A DNA stretch of 64,000 nucleotides from Halichondria panicea. Lineage: Eukaryota; Porifera; Demospongiae; Suberitida; Halichondriidae. A program made the position numbers and the translations under genes. This document shows, one piece after another, positions 1-12,874 of the stretch (position 1 is the first letter of the stretch; the number at the start of each line of letters is the position of its first letter). The notes beneath the pieces were generated by a model that was not told the origin of the DNA, did not search any database, and saw only the letters and a list, made by a program, of their open reading frames with translations. The stretch spans positions 891,001 to 955,000 of the forward strand of contig NC_087378.1 of NCBI RefSeq assembly GCF_963675165.1. The letters are read 5' to 3'.

Positions 1-380
1 CACTTATTTTCTGACTCTGAGCACACACACACACCAGTTATTGCACTTGAATTCTGTCATGTGACTGTATTAATTAGAACCATTGGTGCTGGCAAATGTG
101 GTGAGAAAGATCACTCGCACTATATCACAGCTAGGGAGTATGTATAGAATGTGAGGTTTTCACATGTGACCTTTATTTTTTATCTACCAAGCTACTAGCC
201 TTGGTCCCACACCAATTTTTTTTAATACCTAGCGTTCAATTAGTGGGCCAGGAATGAGGCTTCCAAGCTACAGCTTATGGTTGTTTTAGATGCTGACCGC
301 TTGCATGTTTGCATGATGACTCATTCATATTGGCACTGATTGCACACTATATAGATCTATAATTATTACTACTGACTTAC

Positions 381-2742
381 AATGCATCTCACATAGTTTA
401 CTTCATACACAGTGCTTGATATGAGTTGAAGAAACACTGCTGCATACATTATGTATGTGCCAGCTATGAGAAAATAGTTGAGGTTAGGGCTTGTGAGTTT
501 CACAACCCTATACAGAAAAAGACAAAATTAATACACACTTCATAAGTACGTATACATTTAACCTTTTATTTCGTTGTGTAAAGTTGAAGACTAGGCAGAC
601 AGTACTGTACAGGAGACCCAAACCAGCGAGAATGTAGTAGCAAATAACCAGTGCATCGTGAAATGTATTGACCTTATTGAATGGAGTTCCATCAAGAGGA
701 ACACCACCTATTGGCATAAGTTGAGTAGATAGATACATGATCTATATCATGCTATTGGCATGAGTTGATTAGATAGATAAATGATATTCGGTACCTGAAT
801 AGACTGTACCAGTTGACTCGTTGCTCAGGTATACAATTGCTAGTGTAGTAGTACTGTTCTGATGGTCTGTTCGTGCAAAGTACTGACTTGCAAGCGTTCC
901 ATTACTTTCGTTTAGTCTATACTGATATATCTTACTGTTTGCTTTAAACCTGGAGCCAATGTCATTGAAATGAACTCGTCCCTATAAAAGCAGCACATCA
1001 AATATAGTAAACCTGCACATTGAACTTACAGATATTCCTATAAAGTCTGTTCTTTGAAGGTTCCATCGTATAACACAGCTCATGAGCCGATTGTCATTTG
1101 TGAAATTTTCCAGAGAGACTAATTCCCAGCGCATACCGTCTCTCGAGTTTTCTCCCAAGCACCCTGTTGTGTTTAGAATATCATCTCTTGTCATCTCTTG
1201 CAGCATATGGTTTGTTTTGTCCAGAGCAAATGCAAACGTCCATAGAGCGTCATATCCAATAGGAGCTACAAACGAAGAACTGTAGTTGCTTGTACTCAAT
1301 GTTGTTTCATAGAGGGTGTCAAATTCATTTGCGGTCTATAAAGAAAGAATTACACTAATAAATCAACTAAGTAGGACAGACACCCACCAGTCCAGTATCA
1401 GTCATAGCGTTTTCATCAGAAGGGACGGCAAAGACCTGAACGGCTAAAACTTTATCTAAAAACTCTGCTAACTGGCTGCTTGTACAACCAATATCAGCAT
1501 CTTGAGTCCACCATTCATCTGCATACCATGCGTACAGGATCCAAACATACCTTGGATAGGTATAGCCTCGTTTATAGGCCTGAAATTATATAATAATAGT
1601 GAGAGGCATTCACAATGATTATGGTAGTACTTCATCTCACCTCGCATATTATGTGTTGTGCAAATTGAGAGTAAGCATTGATAATGAATACACGATAGTC
1701 ATCATCTTCTAACTGCATGGCATGGGGATAAAAAATACAATATCTAAATCTAACCAACAACTATTTTAAATACACAGTAACTTATAGTATACAATCAAAC
1801 AACAGCCTGAATGCTTAGAGGAATGCCGTTCCCTAATCCATCACAGACGGTATAACTATGTTGTTATCTTTGCCATACTTATAATTATAGCCGCTATAAT
1901 TCATAGGAAACTCACAAAGAAGTTTGTATTTAATTCTTGAATGGGTAGCTCACTACGAATTACTCTGTTCATTACAGTCACATTCTGAGCGACAAACATT
2001 TTTTTCAGTCTTTCAAAGCTCTGCAAAAAAGTTTTGATTTGAAACCACACAGCACCAACTTCTTTTTACCGCAGTAAAGATTCCTTCATTTTGAGTTAGG
2101 ATAGCAACTCTTTTCCAGCCATACTGCTGAAGTATTGCATTAAAGACTGCAGGATATTCAGCATCTGATGGAACGACACGAAAGAAGTTAGGAAATCGAT
2201 CCTGGTCATCAAGCTCAATCGAAGACGATCCATAAGATACCTGGTAATAAAACTGAAGTATAACAATTAGCACACATTCTGCTAACCTGTGAGAGGCTCT
2301 TGTGTTGCACTATTTCTGCCACTGGTGTAGAGGCTACTGAACAACCACACCCAAGTAGTCCCAGGATAGGAGAATTGGGAGAAGAGAGGGCCTCAAAGAA
2401 TAGACCCAGTGATATTGCTCTGTCACACTGTGTAGAAGGGGAATGGTTTAACTAGCTAACTAGCTAGACTAAAATCACTATAACTCTGTGCAAAATGCAG
2501 CTGAGTCTGTATTCGGTTGTACCTATTTAACTTACCTTAGTGTCTTTGATTCCAATATGTGCTAATGTGTAGCCAGGCAAGATAGAGTCATTGCTGTTAA
2601 CCATCTGCTCAGCCAGTTCAATTGCAGGCACTGCTCCAGATGAGTCAAATATTTCAGTTGCAGTGAATAATGCATATTTTAGCTCCACAGTTTGTCCCTG
2701 GGAGTATCCCAAGAGCACCAGTAGAAGAGCAAGAACCTTCAT
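381..2742 (-). CDS. GABA-B-like class C GPCR, 5' part; 3' end lies beyond the left edge
   Basis: Multi-exon gene read right to left. It starts at 2742 with a signal peptide (MKVLALLLVLLGYSQG) and continues with a bilobed periplasmic-binding-like ectodomain. Exon pieces carry GABA-B hallmarks: GCSVAST after the first lobe, VSYGSSS followed by RFPNFFRVVPSD, YGWKRVAILTQ, a WYADEWW stretch and GYDALWTFAFAL. The first membrane helix lies at about 630-560 (ILAGLGLLYSTVCLVFNF), and the exon at 507-381 gives VVKLTSPNLNYFLIAG, the start of helix 2. The remaining helices are off the window. The family couples ligand binding in the Venus flytrap to G proteins at the plasma membrane. The acidic residue that precedes APLAYDA in mammalian GABBR1 appears replaced by Val (FVAPIGYDA), so the natural ligand may not be GABA. 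The start was chosen at the Met that gives a clean signal peptide; an upstream in-frame Met at 2799 is less likely. Confidence 0.85.
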
Positions 2743-2965
2743 TTTCCCACAAATATAGATTCTGACACTAGGCACACAAAAGTTGTTTAAATAACTCACA
2801 CAATTGATTACCTATACTCTTCATCAGGAGTGCATGAACTCCTGCACTCCTAGATCCTGTCTTTATGCAGTACAGTACACAATCTAGATAAAGGGGGGTG
2901 GGGCTCGTTGTGCTGAACTTCGCGCAAGGTAACAACGTGGCCGCCCACGCGCGCCTCGGGTAAAA
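2743..2965. promoter_or_regulatory. Divergent intergenic region, GABA-B-like receptor / FTCD
   Basis: Only 223 bp separate the two divergent start codons, so both core promoters must sit here or overlap. The FTCD-proximal half is GC-rich and contains CGCGCAAGG and CCACGCGCGCC, unlike the surrounding AT-rich DNA. I saw no TATA box of convincing form. The regulatory role is inferred from layout alone. Confidence 0.45.
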
Positions 2966-5930
2966 ATGTCTTCAGCCAGGGTTGTTGAGTGTGTTCCTAA
3001 CTTTTCAGAGGGACGCAATGAGGAGACTATTCAAGCCATCGCCTCTGCCATCAAGAGTACTGAAGGATGCTCTCTGTTGGACGTGGAGCCTGGTGTGAGC
3101 ATCAATAGGACTGTGTACACGTTTGTTGGTAGTCCAGAAAGTGTGGTGATGGGAGCCCTATCAGCTGCCAAAGTGGCCTACAAGCTAATTGACATGACCA
3201 AACATCATGGTGAGCTCAGATTAAATCTTACCATATTTTGGTTATTTGTTTTATAGGAGAGCATCCACGAATAGGAGCCATGGATGTGTGTCCGTTTGTG
3301 CCAGTTGCCAACACAACACTAGAGGACTGTGTGAGGTGCTCCAAGAGCCTGGGTGAGCAGCTGGCTAGGGAGCTGGGTGTACCAGTCTACCTGTATGAGG
3401 CCTCACAGGAGAGGGACTACAGGAGATCACTACAGAGCATACGCAAGGGAGAGTACGAAGAGCTCCAAGAAAAGGTGAGTACAGGGATGTACCTTTTGAA
3501 GTGGTGGTTACTTTTAATCCTCAACCTCACTTTTTTTAAACCTACAATGGTTTTATGAACCAATTTGGGCATCTTGTGTGTAAGCAGAAGCTGTGTGGAG
3601 ACAATTTGTAGCTGTATATCTCAATGTACAGCTCAAGCAGGCTGATTGGGCTCCTGATTACGGCCCAACGACCTTTGTACCTCGATGGGGAGTATCTGTG
3701 GTTGGTGCTAGGAAGTTCCTTATAGCGTACAATGTCAACCTCTTGGGCACCAAGGAGCAGGCTAATCGGATCTCTATCGCCCTGAGGGAGTCTGGGGGAT
3801 CAACAGGAAAGAAGGTGAACAGTCTGTCAAAGCTGGTGTTTTATTTGTATGCCCTTTAATTGTGCTCAGAAGTTAGTGGTGGCTTTAAACTACAGTACAC
3901 AAGTACAATAGTAAAAGAATAATTATCGGTCCCATGCATACAGTAACTCTCTCTCTGCACCTTCCTCTCTCTTCAGCCTGGTCGATTGAAGTTAGTCAGG
4001 GCACTGGGCTGGTATGTGGCTGAGCAAGGCATTGCCCAGGTCTCCATGAACCTGTGTGACTATGAGGTCACTCCCATACACACTGCTTTTGAGGAGTGCA
4101 GCAAGGATGCTAGGGTGAGGGATATTACTTTGTCTCGTTGAATATTTAAGCGTGGGGTGTGAAATATGAAATTCAGAACATCTCAGAATGCCATGCCAAA
4201 CAAAGCTCATAGAGTTCACACCCAAACATAACCGTATTTTCTAGACGTAGTCTGTAGCCTTCGAATAATAAACATTAAACATCTTACTGTTGTTTTGTAC
4301 GTGTGCAGGAGCTGAAGTTGGGTGTTGTTGGGTCAGAGATAGTGGGACTAGTGCCCCTCAAGCCCATTTTGATGGCAGCTGATTATTACATAGAGAAGGA
4401 GGGACTGTTCGTACTCCACGAGTCTCAGAAAGTGCGACTGGTCATAGACAGACTGGGTCTCAACTCCATATCTGAGTTTAAGCCTCAGGAAAAGATTATT
4501 GAGTAGGTTTAGACTTAAGTTACACACTCTAAGAATTTTAACAGTAACTTGGTTACAATCATAAATTGTACATGTACCGTATTGCTCGGGTGAAAAACTT
4601 TTGCGAATGAGCCAAATCAGCAGAAAAGTTAACTCTTTGCGATCTAACGTATTCTTAGAACTCAATCTACGTATTACCATTTCCTCACTCTCAGGTATCG
4701 TGTTGGGAGCAATACAGATGGTCCTCTGGCCAGTGGTAGTGTGCGCTCATTTGTAGAACAGCTGGCAGCGAGGACGTCAGCACCAGGAGGGGGCTCTGCT
4801 TCAGCCTGCATTGCTAGTATGGTGAGCACTCCCTTACAATGGTGAGATCTGTTCTCTTCTTATCATGGGTTGTAGCTATGGGGCATTTGATTCCAATTAT
4901 CACTTCATGTACATGTAATTGGCAACTAATTAGATAGCTGAGACAGCATAATTTTATTAGTGTGATGGCAGGAGTGTATGAAGACACTCCTGGTGACGAT
5001 TCTTTTTACTATGATTTAGCACTCCCTCTAGCACCCCCTCTAGCTTATCTTGTGTATACAACTCACCCAGGGAGCAGCATTGGGTGCAATGGTTGGGCTG
5101 CTAACATTTGGCAACAGGAAGTTTGAAGCCCTTGATCCTGTGATGAGGGTAGCCATTCCTCCACTACACAGCGCCACTCAGCAGCTCATTCCACTCATAG
5201 ACAAAGACACACAGGCTTTTAGCTCTTACATGGTGAGTCCTACTCACTGTTGTATTGCATGTAGACAAGTATCGAAGCTGTTGTACATCCTGTAGCTAAA
5301 CTAATGTGTAACTGTAGATAACCTTGGACTGTTTTACTGCCTATTTTCTTTAGGAAGCGCTAAAGTTACCCAAGACTACTAAGGAAGAAATTGCCAAGTA
5401 AGATGTACAGACTATTATAGTAATGCCTGGAGTTATTATTATGATTACCTTTATACAGACGGAAGCAAGCCATGCAGGATGGGTTGAAAGACGCCATTGA
5501 GGTTCCGCTGAATGTGATGAAAATTGCCTACGGCTGCTGGGATTACATGATCACCATAGCGACACATGGCAACGAGACAGCTCTGTCTGACATTCAGGTA
5601 AGAATATTAGTGCCTTGAATGATGACTTTGTATTCTGTGTTAGCTTTTGTAGTTTGGATTGGTAACTACGTGCATGTACTTATAAAGGTACGTGTCTTTT
5701 GATAGCTTTTTTCTGTACTATCTGTTCCCACCGCTTAGGTTGGAGGGTGCAGTCTCCACACTGGACTGAAGGGTGCCTACTACAATGTGTGTATCAACCT
5801 GAAGCAGGTCACTGATGAAGACTATGTGAGGACCGTGAGAGAGGAGGTGGAGAGAATGTCTCAGAGCTCGGAGGACAAGCTCACACTGTTACTAGACACT
5901 GTTAAGCAGAGACAAAATAAAGGACAATAA
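2966..5930 (+). CDS. FTCD: Formimidoyltransferase-cyclodeaminase
   Basis: Ten exons: 2966-3209, 3257-3474, 3632-3814, 3977-4114, 4309-4502, 4695-4821, 5071-5232, 5354-5397, 5459-5597 and 5739-5930, all with GT-AG borders and consistent phase. The product is near the 541 aa of vertebrate FTCD. The N-terminal transferase domain begins [17 protein letters not shown] and continues [17 protein letters not shown] and DWAPDYGP; the linker and C-terminal cyclodeaminase domain follow ([37 protein letters not shown]). The family moves a formimino group from formiminoglutamate to tetrahydrofolate and then deaminates it to methenyl-THF, linking histidine breakdown to the folate pool in the cytosol. Its 3' end converges with SYCP2. 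No frame break was seen. Confidence 0.96.
4575..4680. mobile_element. MITE fragment, TACCGTATTxCT family, in FTCD intron 5
   Basis: The block begins TACCGTATTGCTCGGG and contains GCGAATGAGCCAAATCAGC, which in reverse orientation matches the inner part of the elements at 22258-22432 and 46506-46724. Only about half of the element remains, so it is a truncated, non-coding DNA transposon relic inside the intron. Confidence 0.55.
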
Positions 5931-6279
5931 TTCAATCACTTTCATTCGTGGATTCATGTCATACAACCCCTATAATTATATGTTATTGTTATGCCCCAGT
6001 TTTAATCATTGATTTCTCAAATAATTATAATTCTGTTTCGTATGTGATTTCAATCAGCTATATATATACTTGTATAACGAAATTTACAATATAAAATTGG
6101 TCAATAATAATTATGCCAAATGACAGAATATACTGTAATGCTGATATTGAAGGATCGTATATGTACATGTAGGTGAGGGGGGAAATGAATGGACTAATTA
6201 AAAGTGATAAAATTATCAATGAACAGATGACTGACATGTAATCATAGCTCTTATTATGTCTGTATAATAGAATGTCAGT
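5931..6279. other. Convergent 3' intergenic spacer, FTCD / SYCP2
   Basis: 349 bp of AT-rich sequence between two convergent stop codons. It holds a possible polyadenylation signal for FTCD (the AATAAA-like run overlapping the end of the ORF near 5918) and alternating ATATAT runs near 6058-6070. No gene or repeat was recognised. Confidence 0.5.
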
Positions 6280-7843
6280 TCAAGATACTTGCAGCAACAT
6301 GGCGTGCAGACATTGCTTGACTCGTGATATTTCTTTCCTCTCCTGTGGAACAGGTAAAGACAATGATCAAGAGTAATGATAATGCAATAAGAAGTACTTA
6401 CAAAGCCACAAAATCCATTGAAATTGAACATTAATTTTACTTAACTAGCAAGCTAAAACTCACGTTATCAACGAGAAGTTTCTTCTGTAGACTGTGCATT
6501 TCTTGTTTGAGAGACTTGTGTGCCCACATTTGCTCACTGCTCTGACTCTCCTCCAGTTTACCAAGGTGTTGGTGGAAGGACACTTGCAAGGTGCGAATAC
6601 GATCAACCCTGCATAATATTATCATTGGAATACTCTCGTTCATAGCAAAGTATTGTTAGTCTTGATAATAGATACATGAACGCAAATATTCTTAGAAGTG
6701 CAACGCTAGATAACACAATTATAAAGAGTGACCTCTAATTATTCACTAAAAAAGTATAATAATTATGTGCACCAGTTTACATTACTCATTGAACATTTAA
6801 ACCTCTGTAAGAGGACCATTGCTCACTGTTTCTGTTGTGATCCAATGTTCTGCCGCAGTGTTGTTAGTTTCTTTGTCATGAAGTGCATGGTCTGCTTCTC
6901 AACATCACGTGTTTGTTGTACGTCTCTCTCAAGAATTTCCAACTCTTTGTACAGTTGGTCTCCGTACAATGTAAGAGTTCCACCTCTCTCGTCATGATGG
7001 TGTTGCCACATTTGCAGTAGTTCAGCTGTGTGTACCAGCATACAGTACAGTTATTATTTAAAAGTAACAGAGCATGTTAAATTACCGTGGCTATTTTTGG
7101 AGTTGGTTGGCTTCCTCGGTTTGCCTCTCTTGGCAGTTTGTAACTTATTTCCAAACAGATTCGCAAGATCTTGCATATTAGAGCTGTACAATAGCATAAT
7201 TGTGTACATCATACGTACATCATTAGTACATAATTATAATGTAGCTGTGGCCTTTACCTGTGCTCTATTAGTCTTGGTGGTTGCTCGTCCTCTTCCTCCT
7301 CATATAGAGTGCTAATGGAACCTGCAGAGTCGGTGTTGACAGAGGCCTTTGTGTTGGTGTGAGAGTACACTGATACACTGTCACGCTGTGATATGCTGTC
7401 AGCATCTGTAGTAATGAATCAATGTTATTGCACAGACCATACTCACATAGAATGTGAAGGACACAACACATACACTAACTAACACTGCACAGCTAATGCT
7501 TATCGATTATTACCAGAGAGCATGTCCTCATCAGAATCCAGCCTTGCATTTCGTTGAAAAACAACTGGAGGCTTTGTCTTAGGTCGTGTAGTAATCTCCT
7601 TCTTCTTAGTAATACACAGAGCTTTCCTTGCTGGGATCTTTGTGGGTGTTGGAGGCTGTTTCCTCTTGGCACCAATGTTATGGGGCTGCATCTGGTGACT
7701 GCTCACTATATCCTGTACCACATGTAAACAAAAACATTGACTGACACAGTACACACACGCACACGCACACACACACACACATGTACACAAAAACATTGAC
7801 TGACACAGTACACACACGCACATGCACACGCACACACACATGC

Positions 7844-7908
<65 letters not shown>

Positions 7909-10900
7909 AGACTCACTCTTGTTAGTTGAGTTAGAGATAGGCGTAGGGAATGGTGATCCTGCTCTGACTCACTGCTATGATTGGATGATACACTCGCAAC
8001 TTCTTCAAGCTCCTCACAATCTTTAGGAAAGTTCTTCGCTTGAAACGAGGTCGTTGCCATCTGTGGCTCGGGATCTACTTTGGTACCAGACTTGGAAATG
8101 AGAGCACGGCAAATTTTCTGGAATCCAAACGTAATATTGAGGTCAGCAGTGACCTGAGATGAGTGTACAGAAACTGAAGGAGACGGGGGTGCATCCGGTG
8201 GGTCTTTGATGGGTTGGTTGAGTGATTTGGGCACGTTAGCTTTCTCTGTTGCTTTAGTGTTCAATACTTTGTCTTTGACAGATGCCTCAATGGATGGCTC
8301 TTCATCATCAAAAGTATGACTCTTTATTAGTTGCTCAGGAGAAATGCTTACTTTCAGTGGGGACATAACAACAGTACTTGAAGGACTGATCGAGATTTCT
8401 TTGTCAACTTCAGCTGGAGGGTCTTGAATTGGTGATTGGATCGACATCCGAAGAGTCTTTTCTGGTGACTTCAACGGACTAGCTGGATAGATATTCTCTG
8501 GCAGTTTGTATTGCTTCTTAAGATAGCTGGCAACCATATCATCAAAAGCGCTGTGATCGACCTCGAGTCGTTTTTGATAGTTTTTCTTGCCATACGTCTT
8601 GAAAGAGGGTTTGGAAGGAGAACTGGACAGTGGTTTTGTGACAGTCTTAGAGGATTTTCTCGAGGTAGTCTTTTCATTGGTGACAAGTTCGGGTTGTTTA
8701 CATTGAACTGTCCTTTTTGGTTTCAGAGGACTCTTAGGCTTGACTCTAGACGAGCGTTTGTGTGAAGGATTTTGTTTAGTTGCTTTTTTCTGTGCCGTAG
8801 TTGTTGGCTTGATAACTTTTGTCTTGGGTACTTCGCAATCTGGTTCAGTAAGACCATAAACATCTTCAATGATTCTTTTTCTATCTTTCTTTGTTGGAGC
8901 TGGTTTAGTACTAGGAACAGAGAAGTCACCGTACACCTCATCAATGAATCGCTGTTTCTCAAACTGTGACTTAAATGCCATTGGTGGTTTTTCAACAGGT
9001 TTGCTTTTAGTAATGTTTTTAGAGCTTGCTACTTTTTTAACAGCTGTTTTCCCTGCAGTTATTCGAGTTGATGTAGGCTTTGTCTTCAGGCTTTTGGGCT
9101 TAACCACTTCTTTAGCTGGTTCCCAGGACTGATCATTGGGAGGTTCATCATCGCTCTCCAAATAGCTCCGTCTGGTACGTTTAACTAGAGATGGTGTTGC
9201 TTTCGACTTGGTACAAAGTTTATTTGCAGGAGGTTTCACAGCTTCAGTGGGAAGGGAGTCAGGGATAGCCAAAGGTTCAGTGACATCTAACGTGTGGAAG
9301 GACGATTCTCTTGATCCGTGTTTCGAATTTCTTCCCTTCAACTGACTCTTTTTGGCATGAGATTGGCTAACGCCGCTGAGGTTAAATTTTCTCTGTTTTC
9401 CATTGGACAGATCAGACAGAACAGAGTCTGGAGATGAAGTTATACTACATGATAATAGAGATGAGCATTTGACTGGCACTTTGACAATACGTGTATCCGA
9501 GTTCTCAGATTTGCTGTCTTTTGACTTGTCAGATCTTTGCTTTGGTTTAGTCTGTTTTTTTGCAACTTGTTTTTGAGGTTCATTTTTGGGCACACTGTTC
9601 ACTTGTGGCTGTAGTTTCTTTTTTACAACATTTGTCGGATCATAATCAAAGACAGGTGAGTCAACACCTCCAGGAGATTCGAGGGTCCTGAAATTGGTCA
9701 GGTGAGTATCACGTTTCTTGTTCCCAGTTATTTTCTTTGACCGTCCTGTCGGAGTTTCCAATTCAGCGTTGGCTTGGTGTTTTAAACTTGAAATTACATT
9801 CTGCCAAAGTTTAATTAAATTGTTAGTAATTCTTATACACAATTTCACTTACTTTCTCCTTCACTCCTTCAGAGTCCAATTGCTCATCATCAGTTTTCTC
9901 AACGCTCATTTGAATAATTCTGCTCTTTTTAGATCCCAATACGATGGTGTTAAGAGCCATGCTAGCTTTGGAACGTTCCTTATTTTTGGCCGGAGCTCCT
10001 CCGCTAGATGCAAACATGAGAGGTGGGCGTCGACCTGATGAGGAGGGGGTGGGGTGAGCAGGTGTGGTCGAGGTTGCAGCAATCTGTTTGAGGCGACAGT
10101 GTTTGGGAGTGGAGGTGGCTGGGGTGGCCTGCTGTAGAGTCTTGGGTGTGGGTGTGAGATTTGAGTTTTGAGAATTGACTTGTTCTCCCTGTAAAACAAG
10201 AAAGAGGTCATCATAACCACAGCAGAGTGTACTAGTCGAAAGTGCATACACACAATATTCCTAGCAGCACAAGTGTAGCTGTAAGCCTTATCTATACACT
10301 CACTTGCACTGGAGTGTCTGGTGGGGCCTCAATGGGGGAGATCTCGAGAGGAGTAGTTAGCTTGTGTACTCTCTTCTGGATGACTTGCACATAATCGATG
10401 GCCCTGCTTTGTTTGGAAGACTTGGACGTCTGTTTGGTTGCTCCTAGGACCAGTTTTGAGGGGTGGCTGGGATCACAGACGGAGTTGAAATGTATAGTGA
10501 CATCGTGAGAAGTGGAGGGTGGGATACTTGGGAGGAGAATATGCGCTGGGTCTTTGAGACATAGCAACAGAATGAATTCCCCACCATGAACTGCAAGAGT
10601 AAAGATTGGGATTAAAGCGAAGCTGAACAACTCAGCTGCTTACCTTTCACTGTCCAGTTGTCGACAGATGATTCTTTGATGGTGATCATTTCCCACACAT
10701 TCTCCTGATGCTCTGTATCGCATACTGGGTCCTCCACGTACACAGTCACACTATTGCTCCCAGTGTTGAAGTCCACCCAAAAGCAGCCCACGCTATTATC
10801 TTGGGGACAATGGAGCTGTAGGAGGGAGAGTTGTATGCATGCCATAAGTCTATGGATAATTTGAAGGAGGCCTTAAGCTACATGTAGACAAACAGGCTAT

Positions 10901-12694
10901 AAACAAGTGGTCTACATACAAGTGGTAAAGGTTTCACCTATTTCTTAGCAAAATTGGTATAGTATGCGTTGATAATTATGTGCTTAGGAAGAGGTATGTA
11001 CACGCCAATATAGACCAACACACCTCAAACTCGCCACAGAAGAGCTTCATACATGACAGACTGTACACACTTCTCTCTTTAGCATACAAGTTCAGCTCGT
11101 TCAGAAACAGTCTGCAGTCCTGTATATATTTATACAAAATGTCACAAATGTCAATGCTAAAATATATAAACTGACCACTTCAAATTCGGCCTCTCTTATT
11201 GAAGTAAAGCGCTCTCCAACGGGAGAGTTGTTGAACCACTTCTGAGCCAAGACTGCCCTTGCAGAATCAGTGGTCATACGATATAGGCACTCCACAATGG
11301 ACACTTGGAGCTCAAAATCTGGGGGGAGGGAACAAACAGTGCGTGACAAGTACATGACTGTACTCTACTAGTTCCCTTACTTCCTGCAGTTTGAATAGAC
11401 TTGCCCATAAGCAATCTATAGGAGAAAGTATACTGTCATTTGTTTACAGGGGGAAAATGACCTTACATGAGCTGCTTTATTTCAGACTTTTTGGTGAGAT
11501 CTATTTTGTAAACTTCTGGACACGTTTCTAGTAGGATGTTTGACCCTCGTGCTGCCTGAGAAGTAAAGGTAACAATATTGACCTAAAAGTTACACTAAAA
11601 TGCATTTTTAATACCTCAATTTTTGCCGAACATGGTAGAGAGTTACTGCAGACACACCTCAGAAGTGATGTCAACAGAGGTAACATTACATTCTGATCTG
11701 TAGTGCACAAAAAATTAATGTAAGCTGGTACATGCATAGAGTAAAGTTACCATCTTCACTCAAATGGCCAAGAATCTCCTACAAACAAGAATAAGAGTAT
11801 CGTTAGGTTTCAGTATCGATATGAAATTGTTGCCTCACCGTTAGATTGAAAAGAACATTGTCCACTGTTTGTCCCCAGCTCTCTCCCTTACTCTTACTCA
11901 ACAGGGCCTCACACCACGACACAATGTGCTGGACGAAAAGAGACTAATCGTTTGAACACAATAATTACACAAGTACTTATCTTGTCTGGGAGACGAAATG
12001 TGATGAACTTGTGGAATCCACTGGATAGATCTGTGCTGGTCTTTGCAAGGTGACTCAGTGTCTTGAACAGCGTGTGAAGCCACTCATACTTAGCATTGGC
12101 CACTGCCTGTAACGAAAAAATGTCTCTCAATATTACGAAGTTGGAAACCTCACGCTGCTTCAAAAGCGTAGAAGTTTTCATCGAGGTGGCCACCAACTTA
12201 GCTATAGCTACCGTATAGCGGGTATAATTATATAATTTGAAGATATAAACTTTGCGGAAACCGTTAGACAAATGTCCGTGGATTTAATTTTTGCTGAATA
12301 GTAGCAGCCTTTCTGCAGCATGGCATGCACACGATAATAAATTCATGAGTATAAATGTTCACGGTAGATGCTTAATCAGCGAAAACCGCAAACATTTATA
12401 CCCTCAAAAATACGAAAATATATTCGCTAATTATTATATAGACGTCTATAGATATATATGAGTATTAGCATACTCACCGAGTCTATGTGCTTGACAATGG
12501 ACGTATACAGCTTTTTGGTACATTTCGTTCCATTGGAACTTCCTCCTTCCTTCTCCAGCAGAAGAGTCAACTTGACACACAGTTCACCAGTGGAGACAGC
12601 TGAGGAATGCTCCTGAAACAGTCCGCCAACCTGCACAAAGACAAGACTTGCTGTTTTCACTGTATAGTATTTGTCCATTCCTTACAGTTGCCAT
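6280..12694 (-). CDS. SYCP2: Synaptonemal complex protein 2
   Basis: Multi-exon gene; the family builds the axial/lateral elements of meiotic chromosomes with SYCP3. The N-terminal armadillo-like domain is recognised from [19 protein letters not shown] and [20 protein letters not shown], then [10 protein letters not shown]. The Spt16M-like domain follows ([36 protein letters not shown]). A very long basic, Ser/Pro/Lys-rich low-complexity exon spans about 9820-7910. The C-terminal coiled coil lies at about 7030-6823 ([20 protein letters not shown]) and the last exon ends [13 protein letters not shown], much like the end of vertebrate SYCP2. The start is uncertain: a 3-codon exon 12694-12686 spliced over a 50-bp intron, or an unspliced Met at 12678. 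The N-terminus is shorter than in mammals. Confidence 0.9.
7748..7904. repeat. (AC)n microsatellite, interrupted, in a SYCP2 intron
   Basis: About 157 bp of mostly AC dinucleotides broken by GC and AT steps, with the sequence around 7720-7760 (CAAAAACATTGACTGACACAG) repeated at 7788-7810. Open reading frames pass through it on both strands, but splice signals (donor near 7912, acceptor near 7712 on the minus strand) place it in an intron. Confidence 0.85.
12209..12440. mobile_element. Degraded TACCGTATAGCGGG-type MITE in a SYCP2 intron
   Basis: The left end TACCGTATAGCGGGTATAAT and the interior pairs GCGGAAACCG and GCGAAAACCGC plus TTTATACCCTC match the better-preserved element at 25999-26232. 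The right terminal repeat is eroded. No coding capacity; a small foldback DNA transposon relic. Confidence 0.6.
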
Positions 12695-12874
12695 ATCCGC
12701 TTACTGTGTCTTTCTTTAAGCTTTGTTTTGGCATACAAAATAACGGTTTCATGGTTCATCGACCATGCAGCTGCCCCAGTGCGCATGCTCATCAAAATTA
12801 ACGCATGCGCAAAAATGATAAGAATTTCATCCAACACATGATAAAACAGGCTAGCTCTATATAAATCAAAAAAA

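Noticed and set aside
3992-4225. Minus-strand frame inside FTCD
   Set aside because: Overlaps a well-supported FTCD exon and its intron, with no independent features.
7500-9848. A continuous 782-codon open frame on the minus strand running through the AC microsatellite
   Set aside because: The exon part is SYCP2, but the Cys/Val dipeptide tract comes from the microsatellite and good splice sites (donor near 7912, acceptor near 7712) remove it.
9906-10253. Pro/His-rich minus-strand frame near the SYCP2 linker
   Set aside because: Alternative frame of the SYCP2 low-complexity exon; the other frame continues the protein with matching splice phases.
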